A DNA stretch of 64,000 nucleotides. Origin: Corallococcus silvisoli (GTDB lineage Bacteria > Myxococcota > Myxococcia > Myxococcales > Myxococcaceae). The stretch is from positions 1,054,001-1,118,000 of the forward strand of contig NZ_JAAAPJ010000001.1 in assembly GCF_009909145.1 (NCBI RefSeq), written 5' to 3'. The notes below the pieces were generated by a model, which had not been told where the DNA came from, searched no databases, and saw only the letters and a program-made list of their open reading frames with translations. The position numbers were made by a program, and so were the translations under genes. Below, one piece after another: positions 17,657-24,595 of this stretch. The first letter of the stretch is position 1. Every line of letters starts with the position of its first letter.

Positions 17657-18904
17657 TCAGACGACCAGGTGCTCCACGGCGCGCAGCCGCAGCAGCTGGC
17701 GGGCCAGCTCCTGCACCTGCTCCACCTCCTGCTGGCCCAGCGCCTTGCGCAGCGCGAGCTTCAGGTCCGTGGAGGCGCGCAGCAGCAGCGTGCGCAGCTG
17801 GGCGTTGCTGAGGATGGGGTTGAGCCGCCGCAGGTGGCCCACCAGCGCGCCCAGCTGGGGCAGCGTCAGGCCGGCGACCATCACCTGCGTGGAGGAGCCC
17901 TCGTCCGGGCTCTGGCTGATGGCGAGCATCCACGGGGACAGGAGCAGGGAGCGGGTGAAGTCCCGCTCGCACGTCAGGCCCAGCCGCGCGCACTCCTCCA
18001 CCAGCGGGCCGGTGTCGTGGCCGGAGATGACGGGCTGGATGCGGGCGGCCTCGTACTTCTGGAGGACGGCGTCGTACTGCTTCCGGGCCTCGATGCCCGG
18101 CGCCGTGCGCTGGAACTCTCCGAAGGCCTGGTGGATCTCCTCGCGCAGCGTGCGCAGGAGCGTGGCGTCGTCCACGGTGTTGGGTTCGCCCAGCGCCTGG
18201 GCCAGGTAGGCCCGGTCGTCGGGAACGGCGTTCGCCGTCTTCCACCACTCGTAGGTGACGGAGCTCTCGCTCAGGACCACCGGAAGGGTGACGACGCCCT
18301 GGCGGCCCGGGTTGGCGAGGAACGCGGACAGCTTCTTCTCCACCTCGGTGAGTCCCCGGTGGAGCCGGTTGAGGAGGGCCACGCGCAGCTTCGCGCGGCT
18401 CTCCGCCGCCTGCTTCGCGGTGTCCGGAGACCGGCCCTCCGTGGCGGTGCGCTCCCGAGGGGCTTCGGAGGTGGGCGCCTGACGCGTCAGGAGCGGGGCC
18501 ACCTCCACCTGCGGCGCCAGCGCCTGGGGCTGAGGCGCGGACGGGAGCGTCTGGGCGGAGGGCGGAGGCGGCTGCTCCAGGCCTCCGAAGCCCGCCGCGC
18601 CGGCGCCGCGCTGGGTGCTGGGCGCCATCCCGTCCTGCTGCTTCGCGGCCTGCGCGCCACCACCACTACCGCGCTCCGTTTCGGCGGAGCGCGCGGATCC
18701 GCCCTCCGTGCCAGAGGACTGCGCCGCGCCGCCCTTCGCGGAGGCGCCTCCCTTGAGGGCGACGCCCTTGCCAGCGGCGCCCTTCCCGGTGGCCTTGCCC
18801 GGCGTCCTGCTTTCGCCCGCCGGGGCCTTCTCGCCCTTTTCGTCCTTGGGGCCCTGGAGGGGCAGACCCGGACGGGGAAGGCTGGGCGGAAGGCGGATGC
18901 TCAT
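17657..18904 (-). CDS. effector-like protein of unknown function with helical C-terminal domain
   Basis: This is a 415-residue protein that I do not recognise. Residues 1-175 are low in complexity (Gly, Ala, Lys, Ser, Pro) and start MSIRLPPSLPRPGLPLQ without a signal peptide. Residues 180-415 are predicted to be almost entirely helical, with a Leu-rich C-terminus (LRRLNPILSNAQLRTLLLRA and a QQEVEQVQELARQLLRL coil). It lies 25 bp downstream of the thaumatin-like gene on the same strand and has no promoter of its own, so it should be transcribed from the sigma-54 promoter at 20156. A dedicated chaperone, partner or second effector are all possible. Confidence 0.6.
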   Translation of the reverse strand: MSIRLPPSLPRPGLPLQGPKDEKGEKAPAGESRTPGKATGKGAAGKGVALKGGASAKGGAAQSSGTEGGSARSAETERGSGGGAQAAKQQDGMAPSTQRGAGAAGFGGLEQPPPPSAQTLPSAPQPQALAPQVEVAPLLTRQAPTSEAPRERTATEGRSPDTAKQAAESRAKLRVALLNRLHRGLTEVEKKLSAFLANPGRQGVVTLPVVLSESSVTYEWWKTANAVPDDRAYLAQALGEPNTVDDATLLRTLREEIHQAFGEFQRTAPGIEARKQYDAVLQKYEAARIQPVISGHDTGPLVEECARLGLTCERDFTRSLLLSPWMLAISQSPDEGSSTQVMVAGLTLPQLGALVGHLRRLNPILSNAQLRTLLLRASTDLKLALRKALGQQEVEQVQELARQLLRLRAVEHLVV

Positions 18905-18929
18905 GGGCGGGGGCCTCGGGTGGGGGGAA

Positions 18930-20087
18930 TCAGGCCAGGTTCTTCATGTGGACGACGAGGTTGCTGTCGCTGCTGCCCAGCGTGCTCGCGTCGTCGGTGG
19001 GGATGACGTAGCCCTGATCCGCGCCGACGTGCTTGCGGAAGAAGTCTACCACCTCCGGATCCTGCACGTTGGAGGTGGTGCTCTTCTTGATGCCGTACGC
19101 CTCGCCGTTCGCTCCCTTGGCCTTCACGGAGTCAGGCGCGGAGGCGAGCAGGTCCTCCATCGTTCCCGACTTCCGGCCACCGGCCTCCGGCTGCATGGTC
19201 ATCGCGGCGTTGTGGCCCTCAATGTAGCTGACGTCGTAGTACGTCTGCCCGAACCCGCCGCCGAACTTCACTTCACCGAGCGTCGCGTTCTTGCCGTCAC
19301 CGGAGTCGCTGCGGAAGTTGCCGGACCAGCCCTCCGGGAACTGCACCGTCTTGCTCTCACCGGGCTTCAGCGTGACGGAGTCGACGGCCTTCTCGCCCGC
19401 GTTGGGGGTGAAGTTCACCGTCATCGGCTTATCGCCGTCGTTGTTGAGGGTGAGGGTGTTCTTGCCGTTGGAGGCGCCCGCGGCCGGAGCCGCGCCCTGG
19501 GCACCGGAAGCGGCAGGCTGCTTCTGGGCGGCCGGCGGAGCCGACTGCGCGGGGGCCGGGGCCGCCTCCGCCGCGGCGGCCTGCTGCGCGCCACCGAAGT
19601 CCGCGCCCTCGCCGCCCAGGTCCGGCGCGCCACCGAAGTCCGCGCCCTCGCCGCCCAGGTCCGGCACGCCGCCGAAGTCCGCGCCCTCGCCGCCCAGGTC
19701 CGGCGCGCCGCCGAAGTCCGCGCCCTCGCCGCCACCTTGACCGACGCCCGCCGCTCCCTCCGTGCCCGGGACGCCACCCTGCTGCGCGCCGCCGAGCCCC
19801 TGCAGGCTGCCGAGCATCTGCACCAACTGGGTCAGCGCCTGGACCACCTCGCTCAGCTGCTCCAGGGGGCTGCCCTGAAGGGCGCCCTTCTTGCCCGCGC
19901 CCGCCGCGCCGTCGAAGCCGTCCGCCTGGAACAGGCCCTGGAGTGAACCCGGGCCGCCCTTGCCCTTCACCGCGTCCGCCGTCACCGCCGGGGTGCGCGC
20001 CACCGGGCTCGACAGCTGGGCGGCGGAGGTGCGGGGGGAGAAGGAGGAGCTGGCAACGGAGGACTTGGACAGAGGGGAGAGCGCCAT
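18930..20087 (-). CDS. effector-like protein with cysteine-free thaumatin-like C-terminal domain
   Basis: This is a 385-residue protein. The opening MALSPLSKSSVASSSFS lacks a signal peptide; ADGFDG is at 55-60, followed by an amphipathic helix (LEQLSEVVQALTQLVQML) and QGLGG. Next comes a 13-residue repeat GGEGADFGGxPDL in four copies, then a Pro/Ala linker. The C-terminal domain (about 209-345) reads like thaumatin-like proteins: a strand TLTLNNDGDKPMTVNF, KTVQFPEGWSGNFRSD, and YYDVSYIEGHNAAMTMQP, which matches the DYYDVSLVDGYN-type signature. It has none of the disulfide cysteines usual in that family, as expected for a protein not exported through the oxidising periplasm. GAGGAA precedes the ATG by 8 nt. 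It is the first gene of a two-gene operon. Confidence 0.68.
   Translation of the reverse strand: MALSPLSKSSVASSSFSPRTSAAQLSSPVARTPAVTADAVKGKGGPGSLQGLFQADGFDGAAGAGKKGALQGSPLEQLSEVVQALTQLVQMLGSLQGLGGAQQGGVPGTEGAAGVGQGGGEGADFGGAPDLGGEGADFGGVPDLGGEGADFGGAPDLGGEGADFGGAQQAAAAEAAPAPAQSAPPAAQKQPAASGAQGAAPAAGASNGKNTLTLNNDGDKPMTVNFTPNAGEKAVDSVTLKPGESKTVQFPEGWSGNFRSDSGDGKNATLGEVKFGGGFGQTYYDVSYIEGHNAAMTMQPEAGGRKSGTMEDLLASAPDSVKAKGANGEAYGIKKSTTSNVQDPEVVDFFRKHVGADQGYVIPTDDASTLGSSDSNLVVHMKNLA
19591..19736 (-). repeat. 39-bp coding tandem repeat
   Basis: Units start at 19591, 19630, 19669 and 19708 (the last incomplete), with only two or three substitutions between them. They encode the GGEGADFGGxPDL repeats of the thaumatin-like protein. 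Confidence 0.9.
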
Positions 20088-20155
20088 GGCGGTGTTCCTC
20101 GAGATTGGATGGGTCGGCGGGGGCGCCGGCCGGTTCGGCTGATGTGGGGGGCTAG

Positions 20156-20171
20156 AGCAGGACGCGTGCCA
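20156..20171 (-). promoter_or_regulatory. sigma-54 promoter of the thaumatin-like operon
   Basis: The minus strand reads TGGCACGCGTCCTGCT, very close to the consensus TGGCAC-N5-TTGCT. The same 16-mer occurs at 21248-21263. It lies about 70 bp upstream of the ATG at 20087. Confidence 0.88.
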
Positions 20172-20255
20172 GCGAGTTCACGCGCTCTGGTGTCGGGCAA
20201 CCCCTTGGAATGACAGGGAGTTGCGGCAGGCCGGTGGGGGCTGGAGGCCCTGTCC

Positions 20256-20296
20256 CTGGTGACTGCCGTCAGGCCGCTGATGTCTGCCGTCATCAG
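20256..20296 (-). promoter_or_regulatory. paired palindromic activator sites (UAS 2)
   Basis: Site A is CTGGTGAC-TGCC-GTCAGGCC and site B is CTGATGTC-TGCC-GTCATCAG. The centres are 21 bp apart, and the pair begins 85 bp upstream of the -24 element. An A/T-containing element CAACCCCTTGGAA (20198-20210), loosely IHF-like, lies between the sites and the promoter. Confidence 0.8.
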
Positions 20297-20324
20297 GCCC
20301 GGGCCCACGAACAAACCCGGGCCT
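20295..20324 (-). terminator. stem-loop downstream of the transglutaminase-like gene
   Basis: Perfect 9-bp stem AGGCCCGGG / CCCGGGCCT with a 12-nt A-rich loop, 70 bp after the stop at 20394 and touching UAS 2. It would insulate the two effector-like transcription units. Confidence 0.55.
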
Positions 20325-20393
20325 CCACCTGGGGGAAGGTGGAAGTCCGGGTCGTTTGAACAGCGGGAGCGAGGGGCGCCGCGAGGGGGGCGC

Positions 20394-21188
20394 TCAGGCC
20401 ACGGCTTCGTGGGTCTCCGTGACGCCCTGGTAGTGGTAGGGGCCGCCGTCGTACGGGGTGATGGCGTCGTCGGCCTTCTTGGTGCAGGCCGCGGCGGTGG
20501 GGTCGAAGGCCTGCCAGCCGCCCTGGTCGTCCTTGAACTCGACCCAGGCGTGGTCGCCCTCGGCCGTCTTGCCGAAGACGACGTGCGCGTCCACGCCCTG
20601 CGCTTCGAACCGCTGCTCGGCCTCGATGGCCATGTCCACGCAGACGCCTGCCTTCGACGTGTCGAAGTTCTGGGCGTTGTTCATCGCGGCGTCCCACGTC
20701 TTGCCGCCCGTGTAGTCGTACTTCCACGTCGTGGCTTCCTTCGCGATGTCCTGCGCCACCTGATCCGCGCTCTTGCCGGAGGAGGGGCCCTTGGCTCCCT
20801 GGGCGGGCGCGGCGGCGTTCTGGGGCTGCGCGGGCGCGGGGGTGTTCTGGGCCTGGGCGGGCGGAGGCGTGGGCGACGGCTTCTGGCTCTTGGCCGGCTC
20901 GAAGCTGTCGCGCTGGTAGGCCTGCTGGAACTGCTGGTGCGCGGCCTGCTTCTGACACGCGCCGCCAGTGCCCTGCGCGGTCTTCTGGAGGGACTGGGGC
21001 GACAGGCCCAACTGCTTCAGCAGGGCCGCCAGCTCCCGGGGCTGCTTCTGCGCATCCAGCGTCTTCAGGGGCGAGCCGTCCGCGTTGACGACCTTCACCA
21101 CGACGCGCTGGCCGGCCTGCGCGGCTTCGGGCGAGCGCTGCGCGCACGGGCTGGCGACGGACGAACGGGAGAGGGGAGCGAGCGCCAT
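20394..21188 (-). CDS. effector-like transglutaminase-fold enzyme
   Basis: This is a 264-residue protein opening MALAPLSRSSVAS, almost the same as the thaumatin-like neighbour, with RDSFEPAK at 93-100 and then a Pro/Ala/Gln-rich linker. The C-terminal 120 residues carry a transglutaminase/papain-type triad: Cys183 in KAGVCVDMAIEAEQRF, His213 in GDHAWVEFKD and Asp229 in WQAFDPTAA, all in canonical context. Members of this superfamily are amide-bond cross-linkers, proteases or deamidases; which applies here cannot be read from the sequence. There is no signal peptide. GAGGA precedes the ATG at 21188, and a consensus sigma-54 promoter lies 60 bp upstream. Confidence 0.8.
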   Translation of the reverse strand: MALAPLSRSSVASPCAQRSPEAAQAGQRVVVKVVNADGSPLKTLDAQKQPRELAALLKQLGLSPQSLQKTAQGTGGACQKQAAHQQFQQAYQRDSFEPAKSQKPSPTPPPAQAQNTPAPAQPQNAAAPAQGAKGPSSGKSADQVAQDIAKEATTWKYDYTGGKTWDAAMNNAQNFDTSKAGVCVDMAIEAEQRFEAQGVDAHVVFGKTAEGDHAWVEFKDDQGGWQAFDPTAAACTKKADDAITPYDGGPYHYQGVTETHEAVA

Positions 21189-21247
21189 GGTGGGGTCCTC
21201 GGAGGCAGCAGCGCCGGCCGGAGCCGACAGGGATGCCGGGACCCATG

Positions 21248-21263
21248 AGCAGGACGCGTGCCA
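21248..21263 (-). promoter_or_regulatory. sigma-54 promoter of the transglutaminase-like gene
   Basis: The minus strand reads TGGCACGCGTCCTGCT, identical over all 16 positions to the promoter at 20156-20171 although flanking sequence differs. The GG-N10-GC spacing is intact. Confidence 0.88.
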
Positions 21264-21358
21264 GCCTCACGCCCGGGTGGCGTGAAAGGCAAACCCGCGA
21301 GATTCCATCACGCGACGCTGGGTGCTCACCGGTGACAGGCCGCGTCCCGCCGTGTCGC

Positions 21359-21399
21359 CTGATGACAGCCGTTCGGTGTCCGATGTCTGGCGTCATCAC
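21359..21399 (-). promoter_or_regulatory. paired palindromic activator sites (UAS 3)
   Basis: Site A is CTGATGAC-AGCC-GTTCGGTG and site B is CCGATGTC-TGGC-GTCATCAC. The centres are again 21 bp apart, 96 bp upstream of the -24 element. Confidence 0.78.
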
Positions 21400-21410
21400 C
21401 CCCTGAAACA

Positions 21411-21444
21411 CTTCTCGCGCGGGCCCGTGAGCCCGCGCGAGAAG
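21411..21444 (-). terminator. long stem-loop downstream of the GlsB-like gene
   Basis: Perfect 14-bp stem CTTCTCGCGCGGGC / GCCCGCGCGAGAAG with a 6-nt loop, 31 bp after the stop codon at 21475. It separates that gene from UAS 3. Confidence 0.7.
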
Positions 21445-21474
21445 GGACGCCACGACTCATCCGGTCCGGAGGGG

Positions 21475-21744
21475 TCAGACCCTTCGGACCGTGGCGGACC
21501 GGATGACCCGGAGTATCAACAGCAGCGCCACCGCTCCAATGAACGCCACGAAGATGGTTCCGGCCAGACCGCCAAACGGGGCCCCGGTGCCGAGCGCGCG
21601 GAAGATGAAGCCGCCCAGGAACGCGCCCACCACGCCCACCACGATGTCGCCGACGACGCCGTAACCGCCGCCCACCACCGCGGAGGCGAGCCACCCCGCG
21701 ATGAGGCCGATGACCGCCCACAACAGGATTGCTTCCAACGCCAT
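21475..21744 (-). CDS. GlsB/YeaQ/YmgE family small membrane protein
   Basis: This is an 89-residue protein with three membrane segments and the glycine-rich family pattern (LWAVIGLIAGWLASAVVGG, VGVVGAFLGGFIF, GTIFVAFIGAVALLLILRVI). The family is linked to general stress responses and thought to act in the inner membrane; its biochemical role is not known. The ATG at 21744 has GGAGG 7 nt upstream. The in-frame ATG at 21750 would sit on top of that site. It is a single gene with its own terminator. Confidence 0.9.
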   Translation of the reverse strand: MALEAILLWAVIGLIAGWLASAVVGGGYGVVGDIVVGVVGAFLGGFIFRALGTGAPFGGLAGTIFVAFIGAVALLLILRVIRSATVRRV

Positions 21745-21891
21745 TGTCATTCCTCCCATCGAGGTGATGAGACACAACCTGTGCACGATTCCCGGCGACG
21801 CTCGCCCCTCCCTGGAGGGCGTCGCCTTGGAGAGCAGGCGGCCAGGCTCCTTCGTGCATGCCCTCTCAAGACAGGCGGTCGCGCAGGCGTC

Positions 21892-21977
21892 GTGGGGCAG
21901 AACGCCCCACGGAAACGCGGGGCAAAACGCCCCATTTTGACGAGGTGTTCACGCTCTGCTGGCATCGAGTGAACACC
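21892..21977 (+). promoter_or_regulatory. cluster of inverted repeats upstream of the JmjC-like gene
   Basis: There are three inverted repeats in 86 bp: GTGGGGC-AGAAC-GCCCCAC (21892-21910), GGGGC-AAAAC-GCCCC (21919-21933), and a wider pair GGTGTTCAC / GTGAACACC (21944-21952 and 21969-21977, 16-nt gap). The first two share a GGGGC-n-AAC-GCCCC core 25 bp apart. A TTGACG hexamer at 21937 could be a -35 element. The arrangement suggests an operator region. Confidence 0.5.
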
Positions 21978-22007
21978 GCGTCGTCACGCGGCCAGGAGTT
22001 CATCTTG

Positions 22008-22880
22008 GTGAAGCACATCTTTGATTCCGCCGGGTCGCCGTTGTTGTTCGACCGTGAGTCCTTCCGGTGCCGCCACACGCTGCTGGGACACCCCGCGCTG
22101 GAGCTGGAGAACCTGGCGGGCGTGGTGCAACGGCTGCCTTCAGACAACGTGTTCTTCAGCTCGGGCCTGTTGCCCAAGGACGCGGACTTCGACCGCGCGC
22201 ACGTGGACTACCGCACCGGTCTGTCGTTGAAGGACACCGTGGAGAACATGATGACGAGCCACTCGTACATCATGCTTCGCGCGCCGGAGCAGGACCCCAG
22301 CTTCCACGAGCTGTTTCGCGCGATGCTCGCGGAGGTGGAGGACCTGATGCGGGAGCAGGGCGTGGGGACCACCGCCGTGGATCCGATGCTCTACCTCTTC
22401 ATCGCGTCCCCCGGCAGCGTCACGCCGTTCCACCTGGATCGCTACTCCACGCTCCTCCTCCAGTTCCGGGGCAGCAAGGCGGTGCATGTCTCGAAGGCCT
22501 GGGATGAGCAGGTGGTGCCCGCGGCGGAGCTGGAGGCCTTCGTCGCGCGCTCGGGTTCGAAGGTGAGCTACCGGGAGACCTTCGACCAGACGGCGACGCG
22601 CTACGCGTTCGGTCCCGGGGACGCGCTGCACATCCCCTTCGTGGCGCCGCACTACGTGAAGAACGGGATGGAGGACGTCTCCATCTCGCTGTCCATCATC
22701 TTCAACACCCGGGAGACGGCGCGGCACCTGCGCGCGCTGCGCGCCAACCATGCGTTGCGCAAGCGCCTGGGGCCGCTGGGCTATCAGCCGGTGCCCGTGA
22801 ACCGCTTCCTGCCGCTGGACCACGTGAAGAGCGGCATGGAGCGCGTGGTGCGAAGGGCGCGCGGCTTGCTGCCGGGTTGA
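22008..22880 (+). CDS. JmjC/cupin-8-like Fe(II)-dependent oxygenase family protein
   Basis: This is a 290-residue cupin-like protein. The metal-site HxD is in SVTPFHLDRYSTLLLQFRGSK and the distal His in FGPGDALHIPFVAPHYVKNG, the layout of 2-oxoglutarate/Fe(II) JmjC-like hydroxylases. The central SSHSYIML-type region and the C-terminal helical part are less distinctive. The start is uncertain: GTG 22008 or TTG 22005, with AGGAG at 21993-21997. The open frame reaches back to 21858, but the stretch before 22005 has poor codon bias and contains the inverted repeats. The substrate is unknown; no partner gene is adjacent. Confidence 0.8.
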   Translation: MKHIFDSAGSPLLFDRESFRCRHTLLGHPALELENLAGVVQRLPSDNVFFSSGLLPKDADFDRAHVDYRTGLSLKDTVENMMTSHSYIMLRAPEQDPSFHELFRAMLAEVEDLMREQGVGTTAVDPMLYLFIASPGSVTPFHLDRYSTLLLQFRGSKAVHVSKAWDEQVVPAAELEAFVARSGSKVSYRETFDQTATRYAFGPGDALHIPFVAPHYVKNGMEDVSISLSIIFNTRETARHLRALRANHALRKRLGPLGYQPVPVNRFLPLDHVKSGMERVVRRARGLLPG

Positions 22881-22910
22881 GTCACGGCATGTCCGCTCGC
22901 CGCGGGGGCT

Positions 22911-23846
22911 TCAAGGGGCTCCCGTGGAGGCCTGTTCGCAGGGGTCCACGGGAGGAGGCTTGGCGGGGTCCCAGGTTTCGGAGGCCCTCGGCACGGTGTC
23001 GCCCAGGGTCCCCACGCTGTCAGGAGCGCCGAGCTTCTTCCCCGGCTCATACTGGACGAAGCCGTCGCGGTAGCGGCGCAGCAGAGGGACGCTGTGGGTA
23101 TAGACCATAGGACCCACGTGCCGCATGGGAATGCCCTCGACGTCATAGAGCCGGGGCGACCCCCTGGGGCAGCACGAGAAGCCCGACGGCCGCTGGCAGA
23201 TTCGCGGCGTCCCGGCGCTGGCCAGCACCAGCGCGGCATCGACGGCGACAATCATGCCTTCGGGCATCGCCAGGGCCTCGGCGACGGACAGGCGGTGGAG
23301 GCGTACCCAGGACGGCTCCGCGGACCATGAGGGGCGGGGCTTCTGGGGAATCTCCCGCCACGAGCCCGGGACTGGGCGGCCCACGCGGATCCGTTCAGGC
23401 GCTGCCTGGATGCGCTCGACCTGGAAGGAGTCCATGTCCCTTGCCTCGTCGGGCATGTCCTTGTCCTCGGGGCATGGACCGATGCACATATCCCAGCCAT
23501 GGTTGCCGACGACCCTGCCGTGGTCGTCCCAGACGTAGGTGCCGCTGAAGCGCCGCATGGTGGGAATCCAGGCAATCGTCCCCGCGTAGGCCACGGCATG
23601 TGCCGTTGGGATGAGGGCGGAGAAGACGGAGACGGTGCCATCCTCACGGTGGACCAGCCACAGCGGGGTGCCGTCCCCGAGCGAGGCGGAGACGACGGAG
23701 CCTCGGGGCGGCAGCTCCAGCTCCACGGAGGGCTCCAGGCGTGGAAGCTGGATGGCGTCGCGGGGAATGGCGCGCACCCTCCAGGCGGGCTTCGCGCAGC
23801 TCGCCAGGAGGAGCAGGGCCACGACAGGGATGAGGCGGGGGACCAT
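22911..23846 (-). CDS. lipoprotein with degenerate Rieske-like segment
   Basis: This is a 311-residue protein with a lipoprotein signal peptide (lipobox LLASC, Cys17), so it is membrane-anchored outside the cytoplasm. Residues 50-120 (LWLVHREDGTVSVFSAL, then RFSGTYVWDDHGRVVGNHG) follow the strand pattern of Rieske ferredoxin domains but lack the Cys-His/Cys-His cluster ligands. The rest is unrecognised and includes a Cys-rich GFSCCPRG. It is convergent with the preceding gene. The function is unknown. Confidence 0.7.
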   Translation of the reverse strand: MVPRLIPVVALLLLASCAKPAWRVRAIPRDAIQLPRLEPSVELELPPRGSVVSASLGDGTPLWLVHREDGTVSVFSALIPTAHAVAYAGTIAWIPTMRRFSGTYVWDDHGRVVGNHGWDMCIGPCPEDKDMPDEARDMDSFQVERIQAAPERIRVGRPVPGSWREIPQKPRPSWSAEPSWVRLHRLSVAEALAMPEGMIVAVDAALVLASAGTPRICQRPSGFSCCPRGSPRLYDVEGIPMRHVGPMVYTHSVPLLRRYRDGFVQYEPGKKLGAPDSVGTLGDTVPRASETWDPAKPPPVDPCEQASTGAP

Positions 23847-23895
23847 GGGGGGACGCTAGCGCGAAGCCAGGGTCGCCCGCCGCACCTGCGGGTGC

Positions 23896-24423
23896 TCAGC
23901 GCCCGTACGTTCCGACGAGCGTGGCGCGCGCGAGCGTATGGGTGAAGAGATTGAAGCCCAGCAGGGCGGGCGACGCGTCCTTCGGGACGTCGAGCGACGG
24001 CACGTCCACGGCATGAACGACGATGAAGTAGCGGTGCGCGCCATGGCCCGGCGGTGGCGCGGCGCCGATGTACCCGGCGAGTCCGCCGTCGTTGCGCAGC
24101 TGGAAGGCGCCGGCCGGCAGCTTCTTGCCGTCCTGTGCGCCCGCGCCGGAGGGGAGGCTGGTGGTGGAGGGGGGGAGGTTGACCACGGCCCAGTGCCAGA
24201 AGCCGCTGCCGGTGGGCGCGTCCGGGTCGTAGACGGTGACGACAAAGCCCTTCGTGGCCTCCGGGAAGCCGCTCCACGCCAGTTGAGGAGACACGTCCTG
24301 GCCGCCCGCGCCGAAGATGCCGCTGAGCTGCGGGGTGGCCAGCGCTTGCCCGTCGCGCACGTCGGTGCTCGTGACCGTGAAGGAGGGCACCTGGGGCAGG
24401 GCGTCGTAGGGATTGGTCTTCAT
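23896..24423 (-). CDS. YbhB/YbcL-type PEBP (Raf kinase inhibitor-like) protein
   Basis: This is a 175-residue phosphatidylethanolamine-binding-protein family member. The ligand-pocket motifs are present: [24 protein letters not shown] (DPDAP and HW) and [18 protein letters not shown] (GxHRY). The length is typical. There is no signal peptide, so it is cytoplasmic. The family binds small phospho-ligands; a specific role is not predictable. It is a single gene, 49 bp from the lipoprotein gene start on the same strand. Confidence 0.9.
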   Translation of the reverse strand: MKTNPYDALPQVPSFTVTSTDVRDGQALATPQLSGIFGAGGQDVSPQLAWSGFPEATKGFVVTVYDPDAPTGSGFWHWAVVNLPPSTTSLPSGAGAQDGKKLPAGAFQLRNDGGLAGYIGAAPPPGHGAHRYFIVVHAVDVPSLDVPKDASPALLGFNLFTHTLARATLVGTYGR

Positions 24424-24548
24424 GGGGTGGGCTCCGGTGAGAGGGGAGGACGGGAGACTACCCTCCGCGCACCCGAAGGCGCGCGGCCCGGGCGCGGACT
24501 GTCACACGGTGGAGGGAACGCGCCACCTGCCAATCCGAGTCATCGGGA

Positions 24549-24586
24549 CTTCACGGCGGGCCGCGTGCACCGGGCCCGCCGTGAAG
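24549..24586 (-). terminator. stem-loop after the amylase gene
   Basis: Perfect 14-bp stem CTTCACGGCGGGCC / GGCCCGCCGTGAAG with a 10-nt loop, 9 bp after the amylase stop codon. No T-run is present. Confidence 0.7.
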
Positions 24587-24595
24587 GTCGTCAAC

